DNA of 64,000 nt from Gillisella vitis (GCF_001541345.2 NZ_LMVL02000003.1:372001-436000); one strand, 5' to 3'. Counted from the first letter of the stretch, positions 26,305 through 37,743 are shown. The notes: generated by a model not told the origin, from the sequence alone. A program made the numbers and translations.

Positions 26305-27480
<1,176 letters not shown>

Positions 27481-27498
27481 GTCGTCTTAATACAGACG

Positions 27499-27534
27499 AA
27501 GAAGCGCGGCATTCAATGCCGCGCTTCTTTATTT
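27499..27534 (+). terminator. Terminator after tufA
   Basis: A perfect 12-bp stem GAAGCGCGGCAT/ATGCCGCGCTTC with a three-base loop, extended by AA/TT and followed by TTTATTT. It separates the str operon from rpsJ, so S10 expression needs its own promoter or readthrough. Confidence 0.85.
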
Positions 27535-27540
27535 CCGGGA

Positions 27541-27801
27541 ATCAGTTGACGAATTGACGGGGACGTTGTATGCCCCCGCCACGAACAAGGAAGAGCGGCG
27601 CATCGCTCCTCTTTCCTCTGGCTCTGCTAAGTTTCGCGACCCGGTCTTGGGTTGTACTGGTGGGGTCCCTGATGCAGTAAGGTGACATGGACCTCGATAC
27701 GTCCTTGTGATTTTTGACAATACGGGGCCGGCCAGAAATTGGTAATTCACTGTCTTTGCGTGAGCGGGGACGTTTAAGAAAAACGAATAAGGACACGTCG
27801 A
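27541..27801 (+). promoter_or_regulatory. rpsJ: Gene-free S10 operon leader
   Basis: A 260-base gap between the tufA terminator and rpsJ with no gene I can support. TTGACA occurs at 27714-27719, but the -10 region at normal spacing (AATTGG) is weak. An S10 operon promoter and leader are expected here because of the terminator upstream. Confidence 0.35.
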
Positions 27802-28110
27802 ATGAACGGCCAGAATATCCGTATCCGCCTGAAGGCGTTTGATCACCGGGTTCTCGATGCCTCTACGCGGGAGATAGTTTCTACCGCCAAGCGCACCGGT
27901 GCAAGCGTCCGCGGCCCGGTTCCGCTTCCGACCCGTATTGAAAAATTCACCGTCAACCGTTCGCCCCACGTCGACAAGAAGAGCCGCGAACAGTTTGAAA
28001 TGCGCACGCATAAGCGTCTGCTGGACATCGTTGATCCGACTCCGCAGACCGTCGATGCTTTGATGAAGCTCGACCTGGCTGCTGGCGTAGACGTCGAAAT
28101 CAAGCTTTAA
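27802..28110 (+). CDS. rpsJ: 30S ribosomal protein S10 (NusE)
   Basis: Protein of 102 aa, normal length. It is part of the 30S head and also the NusE partner of NusG in transcription-translation coupling. The start [19 protein letters not shown] is conserved, and the long loop carrying [29 protein letters not shown] is present. It is first in the S10 operon and is separated from rplC by 171 bases containing a T-tailed hairpin. Confidence 0.97.
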   Translation: MNGQNIRIRLKAFDHRVLDASTREIVSTAKRTGASVRGPVPLPTRIEKFTVNRSPHVDKKSREQFEMRTHKRLLDIVDPTPQTVDALMKLDLAAGVDVEIKL

Positions 28111-28236
28111 AAACCAATTCCGGCGAGAGCCGAAATAACAAGGAAGGTACGTGGCAAGACCTGCCAACGACTTCTCGAAACGGGAAACCTGAAAGTCCGG
28201 AAGGACTGGAATGGAATCCTTAAACAAAGAGGCGGG

Positions 28237-28260
28237 CAAGGGCCGTAGGGCCCTTGTTTT
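28237..28260 (+). terminator. T-tailed hairpin just upstream of rplC
   Basis: CAAGGGCC pairs with GGCCCTTG across a GTAG loop, followed by TTTT, ending 21 bases before the rplC start. It has intrinsic terminator form inside the operon. In E. coli the S10 operon is controlled by attenuation in the leader; here the hairpin lies after rpsJ, so it would affect rplC onward. Confidence 0.6.
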
Positions 28261-28281
28261 ACTCTCAAGAGGAATGAACCG

Positions 28282-28923
28282 ATGCGTTCAGGTGTGATTG
28301 CACAGAAAGTGGGAATGACCCGGGTCTATAATGACGCCGGCGAGCATGTCCCGGTAACAGTACTACGCTTGGATAACTGCCAGGTCCTGGCTCAGCGGAC
28401 TGTCGATAAGCACGGCTATACCGCCGTTCAGCTCGGCGCTGGTCAGGCCAAGGTCAAGAATACATCCAAGGCAATGCGCGGTAATTTTGCCGCTGCAAAC
28501 GTCGAGCCGAAGGCCAAGCTCGTCGAATTTCGCGTTTCCGAAGACCACCTCATCGACATCGGTGCTGAGTTGAAGGCTGGTCACTTTGCTGCTGGCCAGC
28601 TGGTTGACGTTACCGGCACCACGATCGGTAAGGGTTTTGCCGGTGCGATGAAGCGCCATAACTTCGGCGGTCTTCGCGCAACTCACGGCGTGTCCGTCTC
28701 GCACCGTTCACACGGCTCGACTGGTTCCAATCAGGATCCGGGTAAGGTCTGGAAGGGCAAGCGTATGGCCGGTCACATGGGTCAGACCCGCGTCACCACC
28801 CAGAATCTGGAAGTCGTTTCGACCGATGAAGATCGCGGTCTGATCCTTGTGAAGGGCGCTGTGCCCGGTTCCAAGGGTTCCTGGATCATCGTGCGCGACG
28901 CCGTCAAGTCGGCAGCGAAGTAA
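28282..28923 (+). CDS. rplC: 50S ribosomal protein L3
   Basis: Protein of 213 aa. L3 binds near the 3' end of 23S rRNA and the peptidyl transferase centre. Begins [18 protein letters not shown], and the conserved loop region [20 protein letters not shown] carries the glutamine methylated in many bacteria. The ATG follows AAGAGGAATGAACCG. Confidence 0.97.
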   Translation: MRSGVIAQKVGMTRVYNDAGEHVPVTVLRLDNCQVLAQRTVDKHGYTAVQLGAGQAKVKNTSKAMRGNFAAANVEPKAKLVEFRVSEDHLIDIGAELKAGHFAAGQLVDVTGTTIGKGFAGAMKRHNFGGLRATHGVSVSHRSHGSTGSNQDPGKVWKGKRMAGHMGQTRVTTQNLEVVSTDEDRGLILVKGAVPGSKGSWIIVRDAVKSAAK

Positions 28924-28935
28924 GGGAGCCAAACC

Positions 28936-29556
28936 ATGGAACTCAACGTCAAGACCCTCGAGGGGAAGGATGCCGGTACGGTTTCCCTGTCCGACGCCAT
29001 TTTCGGCCTCGAACCCCGTGAAGATATCATTGCGCGCATGGTGCGTTGGCAGCTTGCCAAGAAGCAGCAGGGCACGCACAAGACCAAGACCCGTGCCGAA
29101 GTATCGCGCACCGGTGCCAAGATGTACAAGCAGAAGGGTACGGGCCGCGCTCGTCACCATTCGGCTCGCGCTCCACAGTTCCGCGGCGGCGGCAAGGCCC
29201 ACGGCCCGGTCGTTCGTAGCCACGAGCATGATCTTCCCAAGAAGGTTCGCGCTCTCGCCCTGCGTCACGCTCTGTCTGCCAAGTTCAAGGCTGATGAACT
29301 GATCATCGTTGATCAGTTGGTCGCTGCCGATGCCAAGACCAAGGCCGCCGTTGGTGTGTTCGAGGCTCTCGGGCTGAAGAATGCACTGGTGATCGGTGGC
29401 GTCGAACTCGACGTCAATTTCAAGCTCGCTGCCGCGAACATCCCGAATATCGATGTTCTGCCGGTTCAGGGCATCAACGTTTATGACATTCTGCGTCGCG
29501 GTAAGCTCGTGCTTTCCAAGGCTGCGGTTGAAGCTCTGGAGGAGCGGTTCAAATGA
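28936..29556 (+). CDS. rplD: 50S ribosomal protein L4
   Basis: Protein of 206 aa. L4 lines the exit tunnel; in E. coli it represses the S10 operon. Conserved segment [21 protein letters not shown] (residues 70-90) is the tunnel loop. The TGA overlaps the next ATG (ATGA), so rplW is translationally coupled. Confidence 0.96.
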   Translation: MELNVKTLEGKDAGTVSLSDAIFGLEPREDIIARMVRWQLAKKQQGTHKTKTRAEVSRTGAKMYKQKGTGRARHHSARAPQFRGGGKAHGPVVRSHEHDLPKKVRALALRHALSAKFKADELIIVDQLVAADAKTKAAVGVFEALGLKNALVIGGVELDVNFKLAAANIPNIDVLPVQGINVYDILRRGKLVLSKAAVEALEERFK

Positions 29557-29846
29557 CTGATCTTCGCCACTACGACGTGATCGTATCTCCATCGATCACT
29601 GAAAAGTCCACGCTGGTTTCCGATTTCAACCAGGTGGTCTTCAACGTCGCCCGGACTGCTTCCAAGCCTGAAATCAAGGCTGCCGTCGAAGCACTGTTCG
29701 GTGTCAAGGTCACAGCTGTGAATACGCTGCTCCGCAAGGGCAAGACTAAGCGTTTCCGCGGCTTCGCCGGTAAGCAGAAGGATGTGAAGAAGGCGATCGT
29801 TACGCTCGCCGAGGGTCAGTCCATCGACGTCTCCACCGGTCTCTGA
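29553..29846 (+). CDS. rplW: 50S ribosomal protein L23
   Basis: Protein of 97 aa. L23 lies at the tunnel exit and docks trigger factor and SRP. Starts [20 protein letters not shown]; the conserved [20 protein letters not shown] tail is present. It overlaps rplD by four bases and lies 11 bases before rplB. Confidence 0.96.
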   Translation: MTDLRHYDVIVSPSITEKSTLVSDFNQVVFNVARTASKPEIKAAVEALFGVKVTAVNTLLRKGKTKRFRGFAGKQKDVKKAIVTLAEGQSIDVSTGL

Positions 29847-29857
29847 GGAACAGAAAA

Positions 29858-30694
29858 ATGGCATTGAAAAATTTCAATCCGACAACCCCGAGCCAGCGTC
29901 AGCTGGTCATCGTTGACCGGTCGGGCCTTTACAAGGGCAAGCCTGTTAAGTCGTTGACCGAGGGTCTGTCTTCGAAGGGCGGTCGCAACAATCTCGGTCG
30001 CATCACCGTTCGCTTTCAGGGCGGCGGTCACAAGCGCACCTATCGTCTGGTGGACTTCAAGCGTCGTAAGTTCGACGTAGAAGGCACTGTCGAGCGTCTG
30101 GAATATGACCCCAACCGTACGGCGTTCATTGCGCTGATCACCTATGCCGATGGCGAGCAGGCCTATATCTTGGCTCCGCAGCGTTTGGCGGCTGGTGACA
30201 AGGTGATCGCATCGGATAAGGCTGTCGACGTTAAGCCCGGCAACGCTATGCCGCTGCAATACGTCCCGGTTGGCTCCATCGTTCACAATGTCGAGCTGAA
30301 GCCCGGCAAGGGCGGTCAGGTTGCCCGTTCCGCTGGTGCCTACGTTCAGCTGGTCGGCCGCGATGCCGGCATGGCTATCCTGCGCCTCAGCTCTGGCGAA
30401 CAGCGCCTGGTGCATGGCACTTGCCTTGCAACGGTCGGCGCCGTGTCGAACTCCGACCACGGCAACATCAATGACGGCAAGGCTGGTCGTTCGCGTTGGC
30501 GCGGCAAGCGCCCGCACGTTCGCGGCGTCGTCATGAACCCAGTCGACCACCCGCACGGCGGTGGTGAAGGCCGCACCTCCGGTGGCCGTCATCCGGTTTC
30601 CCCTTGGGGTAAGCCGACCAAGGGCAAGCGTACGCGGTCGAACAAGTCCACGGACAAGTTCATCATGCGTTCCCGCCACCAGAAGAAGAAGTAA
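29858..30694 (+). CDS. rplB: 50S ribosomal protein L2
   Basis: Protein of 278 aa. L2 sits beside the peptidyl transferase centre and helps subunit joining. The conserved [20 protein letters not shown] segment near residue 226 contains the key histidine. Starts [17 protein letters not shown]. Confidence 0.98.
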   Translation: MALKNFNPTTPSQRQLVIVDRSGLYKGKPVKSLTEGLSSKGGRNNLGRITVRFQGGGHKRTYRLVDFKRRKFDVEGTVERLEYDPNRTAFIALITYADGEQAYILAPQRLAAGDKVIASDKAVDVKPGNAMPLQYVPVGSIVHNVELKPGKGGQVARSAGAYVQLVGRDAGMAILRLSSGEQRLVHGTCLATVGAVSNSDHGNINDGKAGRSRWRGKRPHVRGVVMNPVDHPHGGGEGRTSGGRHPVSPWGKPTKGKRTRSNKSTDKFIMRSRHQKKK

Positions 30695-30709
30695 GAGAGG
30701 TAGTCAGAG

Positions 30710-30988
30710 ATGGCTCGTTCAGTATGGAAAGGCCCCTTCGTTGACGGCTACCTTCTTAAGAAGGCTGAAAAAGTTCGCGAGAGCGGTCGTAGCGAAGTGA
30801 TCAAGATGTGGACCCGTCGGTCCACGATCTTGCCCCAGTTTGTCGGTTTGACGTTCGGCGTCTATAACGGCAGCAAGCATATCCCGGTCAGCGTCAACGA
30901 AGACATGGTTGGCCATAAATTCGGTGAATTCGCTCCGACCCGGACCTATTACGGTCACGGTGCGGACAAGAAAGCGAAGAGGAAGTAA
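30710..30988 (+). CDS. rpsS: 30S ribosomal protein S19
   Basis: Protein of 92 aa in the 30S head. Begins [20 protein letters not shown] and contains [26 protein letters not shown] across its middle. AGAGATG is just before the start; rplV begins two bases after the stop. Confidence 0.97.
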   Translation: MARSVWKGPFVDGYLLKKAEKVRESGRSEVIKMWTRRSTILPQFVGLTFGVYNGSKHIPVSVNEDMVGHKFGEFAPTRTYYGHGADKKAKRK

Positions 30989-30990
30989 CG

Positions 30991-31380
30991 ATGGGCAAGG
31001 CAAAAGCCGAACGCCGGCTGAAGGATAACGAGGCGCAGGCCGTTGCGCGCACGCTCCGCGTCAGCCCTCAGAAGCTCAACCTGGTTGCAGCTTTGATCCG
31101 TGGCAAGAAGGTCGACCGCGCTCTGGCCGACCTGACATTCTCGCGCAAGCGCATTGCAGATACAGTGAAGAAGACGCTGGAATCAGCTATTGCAAATGCC
31201 GAGAACAACCACGACCTCGACGTCGATCAGCTGATCGTCGCCGAAGCCTATGTTGGTAAATCGATCACCATGAAGCGTTTCCACGCTCGTGGCCGTGGCC
31301 GCGCATCGCGCATTGAAAAGCCATTCTCGCATCTGACGATTGTCGTGCGCGAAGTCGAAGCCAAAGGGGAGGCCGCATAA
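30991..31380 (+). CDS. rplV: 50S ribosomal protein L22
   Basis: Protein of 129 aa that lines the narrowest part of the exit tunnel. The long beta-hairpin loop ([21 protein letters not shown]) is of normal length, without the deletions linked to macrolide resistance. Stop TAA shares its last base with the rpsC ATG, giving coupled translation. Confidence 0.97.
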   Translation: MGKAKAERRLKDNEAQAVARTLRVSPQKLNLVAALIRGKKVDRALADLTFSRKRIADTVKKTLESAIANAENNHDLDVDQLIVAEAYVGKSITMKRFHARGRGRASRIEKPFSHLTIVVREVEAKGEAA

Positions 31381-32093
31381 TGGGTCAGAAAATCAATCCA
31401 ATCGGTTTCCGCCTGGGCATTAACAGGACCTGGGATAGCCGTTGGTTCGCCGACAACGCCGAATATGGCAAGCTTCTTCATGAAGACCTGAAGATCCGGG
31501 CCTATTTGATGGATGAGCTGAAGCAGGCCGGTATCGCCAAGGTGGTTATCGAGCGTCCGCACAAGAAGTGCCGCGTTACGATCCACTCGGCTCGTCCGGG
31601 TCTGATCATCGGCAAGAAGGGTGCAGACATCGAAAAGCTTCGCAAGAAGCTTTCCGAAATGACCAATTCCGAAACGCACCTCAACATCGTTGAAGTGCGC
31701 AAGCCGGAAGTCGATGCAACGCTGGTCGCTCAGTCGATCGCCCAGCAGCTCGAGCGCCGTATCGCGTTCCGTCGTGCCATGAAGCGCGCCGTACAGTCCG
31801 CCATGCGTCTGGGTGCCGAAGGCATCAAGATCACCTGCGCTGGCCGTCTCGGTGGTGCCGAAATCGCTCGTACGGAATGGTACCGCGAAGGTCGCGTGCC
31901 GCTTCATACGCTGCGTGCCGATATCGATTACGGTGTGGCGGAAGCCACAACCGCTTATGGTATTTGCGGCATCAAGGTCTGGATCTTCAAGGGCGAAATC
32001 CTTGAGCACGATCCAATGGCCTCCGAGCGCCGGGCGCTGGAAAGCGACGCCCAAGGCGGCAACAACAACAACCGTCGTCGCGAGAACGCCTGA
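31380..32093 (+). CDS. rpsC: 30S ribosomal protein S3
   Basis: Protein of 237 aa at the mRNA entry channel, with helicase activity. The KH domain has [18 protein letters not shown] near residue 75. The C-terminal half reads [16 protein letters not shown]. The tail ends in a basic, Asn-rich stretch ([10 protein letters not shown]) typical of alphaproteobacteria. Confidence 0.97.
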   Translation: MGQKINPIGFRLGINRTWDSRWFADNAEYGKLLHEDLKIRAYLMDELKQAGIAKVVIERPHKKCRVTIHSARPGLIIGKKGADIEKLRKKLSEMTNSETHLNIVEVRKPEVDATLVAQSIAQQLERRIAFRRAMKRAVQSAMRLGAEGIKITCAGRLGGAEIARTEWYREGRVPLHTLRADIDYGVAEATTAYGICGIKVWIFKGEILEHDPMASERRALESDAQGGNNNNRRRENA

Positions 32094-32130
32094 TTAGGCG
32101 CGCCCGGAGAAAAGTTCGGAGAATAGATAA

Positions 32131-32544
32131 ATGTTGCAGCCAAAGCGTACCAAGTACCGCAAGCAGTTCAAGGGACGCATCAAGGGCGTTGCCAAGGGCG
32201 GTTTCGACCTGGCGTTCGGTGAATTCGGCCTGAAGGCTCTTGAGCCCAACCGCGTCAATGCACGCGAGATCGAAGCGGCTCGCCGCGCGATCACGCGCTA
32301 CATGAAGCGCGCAGGTCGCGTGTGGATCCGGGTATTCCCTGATGTGCCGGTAACGGCAAAGCCTACCGAAGTCCGTATGGGTAAGGGTAAGGGCTCTGTC
32401 GAATACTGGGCATGCAAGGTCAAGCCCGGCCGTATGATGTTCGAGATCGACGGTGTGTCCGAGGAAATCGCCCGTGAGGCGCTGCGTCTCGGCTCGGCCA
32501 AGCTCTCGGTGAAAACGCGCTTCGTACAGCGCATTGCAGAGTAA
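32131..32544 (+). CDS. rplP: 50S ribosomal protein L16
   Basis: Protein of 137 aa, needed for the peptidyl transferase centre and A-site tRNA. Start [19 protein letters not shown] is conserved and the [13 protein letters not shown] loop near residue 88 is present. rpmC follows after ten bases. Confidence 0.97.
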   Translation: MLQPKRTKYRKQFKGRIKGVAKGGFDLAFGEFGLKALEPNRVNAREIEAARRAITRYMKRAGRVWIRVFPDVPVTAKPTEVRMGKGKGSVEYWACKVKPGRMMFEIDGVSEEIAREALRLGSAKLSVKTRFVQRIAE

Positions 32545-32554
32545 GGATCAAGCC

Positions 32555-32755
32555 ATGAAAGCCGCAGACGCACGCGCCATGAGCGCTGATCAGTTGAAGG
32601 ATGAGTTGGGCAACCTGAAGAAGGAGCAGTTCAACCTGCGCTTCCAGAAGGCAACTGGCCAGCTTGAAAAGTCCTCGCGCATCAACGAGGTCCGTAAGGA
32701 CATCGCCCGCGTGAAAACCATTGCCCGCCAGAAGGCGGCAGAAGCCAAGGCCTAA
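32555..32755 (+). CDS. rpmC: 50S ribosomal protein L29
   Basis: Protein of 66 aa at the exit tunnel beside L23. Two-helix protein with the conserved core [20 protein letters not shown]. The ATG at 32555 follows AAGGATCAAGCC; an in-frame start 21 bases earlier overlaps the end of rplP and is not conserved. Confidence 0.95.
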   Translation: MKAADARAMSADQLKDELGNLKKEQFNLRFQKATGQLEKSSRINEVRKDIARVKTIARQKAAEAKA

Positions 32756-32770
32756 AGGACCAGAAGAACA

Positions 32771-33007
32771 ATGCCGAAACGCATTCTGCAGGGCGTCGTG
32801 GTCAGCGACAAGAACGAGAAGACCGTTGTGGTTCGGGTTGAGCGTCGATTCGCTCACCCGCTGCTTCAGAAGACCGTTCGTCGCTCGAAGAAATACAAGG
32901 CTCACGACGAGAGCAATCAGTATAAGATTGGTGACGTGGTTTCCATCGAGGAATGCGCACCGATTTCCAAGGATAAGTGCTGGACGGTCGTTTCCGCCCA
33001 GGCTTAA
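32771..33007 (+). CDS. rpsQ: 30S ribosomal protein S17
   Basis: Protein of 78 aa, primary 16S binder. Starts [21 protein letters not shown] and contains [17 protein letters not shown]. It is the last gene before a 233-base gap that holds a T-tailed hairpin, so it ends the S10 group. Confidence 0.96.
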   Translation: MPKRILQGVVVSDKNEKTVVVRVERRFAHPLLQKTVRRSKKYKAHDESNQYKIGDVVSIEECAPISKDKCWTVVSAQA

Positions 33008-33074
33008 TTTGCAGAGAAATGGGGGAGGCCACTTGCGCCTTTCCCAAAAATCTGTAGAAGCACCGCAACGGCGC

Positions 33075-33107
33075 AAGAACGCTCCATCGAGAGCGTTCTT
33101 TTGCTTT
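33075..33107 (+). terminator. Terminator-like hairpin between rpsQ and rplN
   Basis: A perfect 10-bp stem AAGAACGCTC/GAGCGTTCTT with a CATCGA loop, running into TTGCTTT. It falls at the boundary between the S10 and spc groups. About 135 bases of gene-free sequence follow before rplN. Confidence 0.65.
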
Positions 33108-33240
33108 GAGCGCAGGGAAGGTCCTTTTTAAGGAAACCACCTTGGCAAGATCCTCCTCCGCTCGAAAAGACATAAAGATCCATAAGCCGGAATAGGGGGC
33201 ATCGCCCAACCGTTCCGGTATAACGAGAAGGCGACCTGAC

Positions 33241-33609
33241 ATGATTCAGATGCAGACTAACCTCGACGTTGCCGATAATTCCGGCGCGCGTCGTGTCATG
33301 TGCATCAAAGTGCTGGGCGGTTCTAAGCGCAAATACGCTTCGGTCGGCGACATTATCGTCGTTTCGATCAAGGAAGCTATTCCGCGCGGCCGCGTGAAAA
33401 AGGGTGATGTGATGAAAGCCGTGGTGGTTCGTACCGCCAAGGACATCCGCCGCGCCGACGGCAGCGTCATCCGCTTCGATAACAACGCAGCCGTTCTTAT
33501 CGACAACAAGAAAGAGCCAATCGGCAGCCGTATCTTCGGACCGGTTCCGCGCGAACTTCGCGCTAAGAACCACATGAAGATCATCTCGCTGGCTCCTGAA
33601 GTTCTTTAA
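33241..33609 (+). CDS. rplN: 50S ribosomal protein L14
   Basis: Protein of 122 aa at the subunit interface; first gene of the spc group. Start [20 protein letters not shown] is conserved and the sequence [18 protein letters not shown] follows. Ends with [17 protein letters not shown]. rplX follows after 15 bases. Confidence 0.97.
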   Translation: MIQMQTNLDVADNSGARRVMCIKVLGGSKRKYASVGDIIVVSIKEAIPRGRVKKGDVMKAVVVRTAKDIRRADGSVIRFDNNAAVLIDNKKEPIGSRIFGPVPRELRAKNHMKIISLAPEVL

Positions 33610-33624
33610 GGGGAGCGATTGACG

Positions 33625-33933
33625 ATGCAAAAGATTCGTAAGGGCGACAAGGTCGTCGTACTCACCGGCAAGGACAAGGGTCGTTCTGGTGAAGTCATTC
33701 AAGTGATGCCGAAGGAAGACCGTGCGGTCGTTCAGGGGATCAACGTCGTAAAGCGCCACCAGCGCCAGACGCAGACCCAGGAAGCCGGTATCATCAACAA
33801 GGAAGCCTCTGTGCACCTTTCCAACCTTGCTATCGCAGACAAGGACGGCAAGCCGACTCGCGTTGGTTTCTCCGTTGTTGACGGCAAGAAGGTTCGCGTT
33901 GCCAAGCGTTCGGGGGAAGTGATCGATGGCTGA
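33625..33933 (+). CDS. rplX: 50S ribosomal protein L24
   Basis: Protein of 102 aa, an assembly initiator of the 50S subunit. KOW motif: [20 protein letters not shown] at the start. I use the ATG at 33625, nine bases after GGGGAG, rather than the TTG six bases earlier. Its end overlaps the rplE start by eight bases. Confidence 0.95.
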
Positions 33934-34483
33934 GACCAAGTATGAGCCAAGGCTCAAGGCAGAATATGTAAGCCGCATTCGTCAGGCGCTTCGGGAGCAG
34001 TTTTCCTACGCCAACGAAATGCAGATTCCGAAGCTTGACAAGATCGTCATCAACATGGGCGTGGGTGAGGCAACTGCCGATTCCAAGAAACCCACGGTTG
34101 CTGCTGCGGATCTGGCGGCTATTGCCGGTCAGAAGCCTGTCATTACCCGGGCTCGTAACTCTATCGCTGGTTTCAAGGTCCGCGAAGACATGCCGATCGG
34201 CGCAAAGGTTACCCTGCGCGGCGCTCGCATGTATGAGTTCATGGACCGTCTGATCAACATCGCGCTCCCGCGCGTTCGCGACTTCCGGGGCTTGAACCCG
34301 AAGAGCTTTGACGGCCGTGGCAACTTCGCCATGGGCATCAAGGAACACATTGTGTTCCCAGAGATCAACTACGATAAGGTTGATCAGATGTGGGGCATGG
34401 ACATCATCGTTTGCACGACGGCACCCACGGATGACGAAGCACGGGCTCTTCTAAAAGAGTTCAACTTCCCCTTCCGTCAATAA
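33926..34483 (+). CDS. rplE: 50S ribosomal protein L5
   Basis: Protein of 185 aa that binds 5S rRNA and contacts P-site tRNA. Conserved: [14 protein letters not shown] and [20 protein letters not shown]. The start lies in the end of rplX (eight-base overlap), so translation is coupled. Confidence 0.97.
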
Positions 34484-34516
34484 CCGTAACGACGAGCGTA
34501 GAAGAGGAACTTCAAT

Positions 34517-34822
34517 ATGGCGAAGACAAGCGCAGTTGAAAAGAACAAGCGCCGCCGCAAGACAGTTGCCCAGCAATCCGGCAAGCGCGCGGAGCTGAAG
34601 GCAATCATCATGAACCAGTCCCTGTCGATCGAGGACCGTTTCAAGGCAACCCTGAAGCTGGCAGAAATGCCGCGTGATGGCTCCAAGACCCGCATCCGTA
34701 ACCGTTGCGAAGTCACCGGTCGTCCTCGTGCATTTTATCGCAAGCTCAAGATGTCGCGTATCGCACTTCGTGAGCTTGGCAATTCCGGCAAGGTGCCGGG
34801 TATTGTAAAGTCGAGCTGGTAA
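34517..34822 (+). CDS. rpsN: 30S ribosomal protein S14
   Basis: Protein of 101 aa, the long zinc-free form. The usual CXXC zinc motifs are missing; instead the region reads [20 protein letters not shown]. Starts [20 protein letters not shown], following AGAGGAAC. Confidence 0.96.
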   Translation: MAKTSAVEKNKRRRKTVAQQSGKRAELKAIIMNQSLSIEDRFKATLKLAEMPRDGSKTRIRNRCEVTGRPRAFYRKLKMSRIALRELGNSGKVPGIVKSSW

Positions 34823-34834
34823 GGAGACGGGCAA

Positions 34835-35233
34835 ATGACGATGACTGATCCGTTGGGCGATATGCTCACCCGTATCCGGAATGGTGCTGCCCGCCGCAAG
34901 GCTTCGGTGGTTACTCCGGCTTCCAAGCTGCGCGCGCGCGTTCTGGATGTTCTTCAGGCTGAAGGCTACATTCGTGGCTATTCTGAAATCGACCATGGTA
35001 ACGGCAAGGCCGAGATCACGATCGAACTGAAATATTATGAAGGCGCGTCGGTGATCCGTGAGATCGGCCGCGTGTCCAAGCCGGGCCGCCGAGTCTATGT
35101 CTCGGTTAAGTCCATTCCGCAGGTCGCGAACGGCCTCGGCATTACCATCCTTTCGACTCCGAAGGGTGTAATGGCCGATCACCAGGCTCGCGAACAGAAT
35201 GTTGGTGGCGAGGTTCTCTGCTCTGTCTTCTAA
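34835..35233 (+). CDS. rpsH: 30S ribosomal protein S8
   Basis: Protein of 132 aa, central-domain 16S binder; in E. coli the repressor of the spc operon. Start [17 protein letters not shown] is conserved; the ending [20 protein letters not shown] is complete. A second ATG two codons on is an alternative. Confidence 0.96.
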   Translation: MTMTDPLGDMLTRIRNGAARRKASVVTPASKLRARVLDVLQAEGYIRGYSEIDHGNGKAEITIELKYYEGASVIREIGRVSKPGRRVYVSVKSIPQVANGLGITILSTPKGVMADHQAREQNVGGEVLCSVF

Positions 35234-35275
35234 GACAGCGCAGAGATCTCCCTAGCGAACAGACAGGATAATCAC

Positions 35276-35809
35276 ATGTCTCGTATCGGTAAAAAGCCCG
35301 TTCAGGTTCCTGCAGGGATCACGGCCTCGGTTGATGGCCAGAAAGTAACTGCCAAGGGCCCGAAGGGCGAACTCTTCTTCGTCGCAAATGACGAAATCTC
35401 GGTTGCGCTTGAGGACAATGCAATTGTCGTCAAGCCAGTCAACGACTCCAAGGATGCACGCTCAAAGTGGGGCATGTCCCGCACGATGATCGAAAACATC
35501 CTGAAGGGTGTCAAGGACGGCTACGAGCGCAAGCTCGAAATCAACGGCGTTGGTTACCGCGCATCTTTGCAGGGCAAGAACCTGCAGCTGGCGCTCGGTT
35601 TCAGCCACGACGTTGTGTATGAGCCGCCGCAGGGCATCACTATCGCCGTTCCGAAGCCGACGGAAATCGTGGTTTCCGGGATCAATAAGCAGCAGGTCGG
35701 TCAGGTCGCTGCCGAGATCCGCGAATATCGCGGCCCCGAGCCCTACAAGGGCAAGGGCGTCAAGTATGCCGAAGAGCGGATCGTCCGCAAAGAAGGCAAG
35801 AAGAAGTAA
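35276..35809 (+). CDS. rplF: 50S ribosomal protein L6
   Basis: Protein of 177 aa near the sarcin-ricin loop and factor-binding site. Two repeated domains; the C-terminal RNA-binding segment [20 protein letters not shown] is intact. Starts [15 protein letters not shown]. Confidence 0.97.
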   Translation: MSRIGKKPVQVPAGITASVDGQKVTAKGPKGELFFVANDEISVALEDNAIVVKPVNDSKDARSKWGMSRTMIENILKGVKDGYERKLEINGVGYRASLQGKNLQLALGFSHDVVYEPPQGITIAVPKPTEIVVSGINKQQVGQVAAEIREYRGPEPYKGKGVKYAEERIVRKEGKKK

Positions 35810-35821
35810 GGAACGCGCGAA

Positions 35822-36184
35822 ATGGCAAGCAGAAAAGAAGCACTTGTACGTCGTGCCAACCGCGTACGGCGTCAGATCAAGGCGGTGGCCAATGGCCGTC
35901 CGCGTCTGTCGGTACATCGCTCTTCGAAGAACATCTACGTCCAGGTTATCGACGACGTGGCCGGCCGCACGCTGGCTGCTGCATCGACCCTCGACGGCAG
36001 CCTGCGCTCTTCGCTGAAGACCGGCGCCGACACAGCAGCAGCTGCTGCTGTTGGCAAGCTGGTCGCCGAGCGCGCTGTTGCCGCCGGTGTGAAGGAAGTC
36101 GTATTCGATCGCGGTGCCTTCATCTATCATGGCCGCATCAAGGCACTGGCAGAAGCCGCCCGCGAAGGTGGTCTGTCCTTCTAA
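35822..36184 (+). CDS. rplR: 50S ribosomal protein L18
   Basis: Protein of 120 aa that binds 5S rRNA together with L5. Basic N-terminus [20 protein letters not shown], and the conserved [25 protein letters not shown] at the end. A hairpin follows eight bases after the stop. Confidence 0.96.
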   Translation: MASRKEALVRRANRVRRQIKAVANGRPRLSVHRSSKNIYVQVIDDVAGRTLAAASTLDGSLRSSLKTGADTAAAAAVGKLVAERAVAAGVKEVVFDRGAFIYHGRIKALAEAAREGGLSF

Positions 36185-36191
36185 GGAATAG

Positions 36192-36222
36192 CCGCCCGGA
36201 TGCGCATGTGTCCGGGCGGTTT
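36192..36222 (+). terminator. Hairpin between rplR and rpsE
   Basis: CCGCCCGGA pairs with TCCGGGCGG across a ten-base loop, followed by TTTCG. It sits in a 146-base gap inside the spc group. The tail is short, so it is at most a partial terminator. Confidence 0.5.
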
Positions 36223-36330
36223 CGCGGCTTTGCCGCATAAACCGGAGGAGCCCAAACCTAAAAGGGCGAGGGCCGAATTCAAGATTGTAATCTGCCGATT
36301 GCACCCGGAAAAGAAAAAAGGAAAAGGACA

Positions 36331-36900
36331 ATGGCACAAGAAAAGCGTGGTTCGCGGGACGACCGTCAGAACCGTGAAGAGCGCGATAGCGAATTTGTCG
36401 ACAAGCTGGTCGCCATCAATCGCGTCGCCAAGGTCGTCAAGGGCGGCCGTCGTTTTGGTTTCGCTGCTCTCGTCGTCGTCGGCGACCAGAAGGGTCGCGT
36501 TGGCTTCGGTCATGGCAAGGCACGTGAAGTGCCGGAAGCCATCCGCAAGGCAACCGAATCCGCCAAGCGCGACCTGATTTTCGTACCGCTGCGTGATGGC
36601 CGTACGCTGCATCATGACGTTCATGGCCGTCACGGCGCCGGCAAGGTGCTGCTGCGGTCTGCCAAGGCTGGTACCGGTATCATCGCTGGTGGTCCGATGC
36701 GCGCCGTTTTCGAAACGCTCGGCATGCATGACGTTGTTGCAAAGTCGACTGGTTCGTCGAACCCTTACAACATGGTTCGTGCAACGTTCGACGCGCTGAA
36801 GCACCAGGTTCATCCGAAGGACGTCGCTGCACAGCGTGGCCTGAAGTATGCGACCTTGCAGGCTCGTCGTGCCGCGTCCGGCAACGGTTCTGAAGAATAA
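36331..36900 (+). CDS. rpsE: 30S ribosomal protein S5
   Basis: Protein of 189 aa at the mRNA entry side, important for accuracy. Conserved: [19 protein letters not shown] and [18 protein letters not shown]; the loop is the spectinomycin-sensitive type as far as I can read. The ATG follows AAAAGGACA. Confidence 0.97.
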
Positions 36901-36911
36901 GGAGCTGGACA

Positions 36912-37115
36912 ATGGCCAAGAACACTGAAGCCCAGAAGACGATCACGGTCGAGCAGATCGGTTCGCCTATTCGCCGCCCGGCTGTACAGCGCCAGACGCT
37001 TATCGGCCTGGGTCTCAACAAGATGCATCGGGTCCGCACGTTGGAAGATACGCCTTCGGTTCGTGGCATGATCCGTGCTGTCCAGCATCTCGTTCGCGTC
37101 GTCGACGAGAAGTGA
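36912..37115 (+). CDS. rpmD: 50S ribosomal protein L30
   Basis: Protein of 67 aa. Contains the signature [20 protein letters not shown] followed by NKMHRVR. An N-terminal extension of about ten residues ([10 protein letters not shown]) precedes the conserved part. AAGGAGCTGGACA lies before the start. Confidence 0.95.
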
Positions 37116-37131
37116 GACGGAGGAAACTGTC

Positions 37132-37611
37132 ATGAAACTGAATGAAATCAAAGACAACGAAGGCTCCAGCAAGGACCGTATCCGCGTAGGTCGTGGTATC
37201 GGTTCCGGCAAGGGCAAGACCGGTGGCCGTGGCGTCAAGGGTCAGAAGGCGCGTTCCGGCGTAGCCGTCAATGGCTTCGAAGGCGGCCAGATGCCGATCT
37301 ATCGTCGCCTGCCGAAGCGTGGCTTCAACAACATCTTCGCTTCCGAATTCACGACCGTTTCGCTCGGTCGGATTCAGACAGCGATCGATGCCGGCAAGCT
37401 CGACGCTTCCGCCACCATCGATGCAGCAGCTCTCAAGGCTGCTGGCGTGATTCGCCGCCTTAAAGACGGTGTTCGCGTCCTCGGTGACGGTGAATTGACG
37501 ACGAAGGTAACGATTGAAGTTGCCGGAGCTTCCAAGCCAGCGGTCGAAAAGATCGAAAAGGCGGGCGGCACGATCAAGCAGCTGTCAGCTGCTGCGGAAA
37601 AGTCGGAATAA
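37132..37611 (+). CDS. rplO: 50S ribosomal protein L15
   Basis: Protein of 159 aa. Starts [20 protein letters not shown] with a glycine-rich N-terminal tail ([20 protein letters not shown]) that threads into 23S rRNA. The ATG at 37132 follows GGAGGAAACTGTC; an in-frame start inside rpmD is not conserved. Confidence 0.96.
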   Translation: MKLNEIKDNEGSSKDRIRVGRGIGSGKGKTGGRGVKGQKARSGVAVNGFEGGQMPIYRRLPKRGFNNIFASEFTTVSLGRIQTAIDAGKLDASATIDAAALKAAGVIRRLKDGVRVLGDGELTTKVTIEVAGASKPAVEKIEKAGGTIKQLSAAAEKSE

Positions 37612-37623
37612 TCGATTAATATT

Positions 37624-37657
37624 ATCGCCCGGGGTGCTTCACACCGGGCGATTTTTC
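37624..37657 (+). terminator. Terminator after rplO
   Basis: ATCGCCCGG pairs with CCGGGCGAT across a loop of about 11 bases and is followed by TTTTTCT. It separates rplO from secY. Confidence 0.75.
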
Positions 37658-37692
37658 TACCATATGTGTGCCTCGCGACCCATTGGCGGCTC

Positions 37693-37743
37693 CTGTGTCG
37701 CTTTCTCCCCAAATCATCTTGGTTTGGGGAGAAAGCGACACAG
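37693..37743. repeat. Perfect 21-bp inverted repeat before secY
   Basis: Two exactly complementary 21-base arms (37693-37713 and 37723-37743) around a nine-base spacer TCATCTTGG. The arms begin CTGTGTCGCTTTCTCC and end CCAAA. It lies between the rplO terminator and secY; the 340-base spacer (37612-37951) holds no gene I can support. As RNA it would form a very stable hairpin without an immediate T run. No direct repeats of the flanks were seen, so it does not look like an insertion-sequence end. Confidence 0.85.

Noticed and set aside
37693..37743. The 21-bp inverted repeat as an insertion-sequence end or CRISPR part
   Set aside because: There is only one pair, with a nine-base spacer, no nearby transposase and no repeated spacers or flanking direct repeats.
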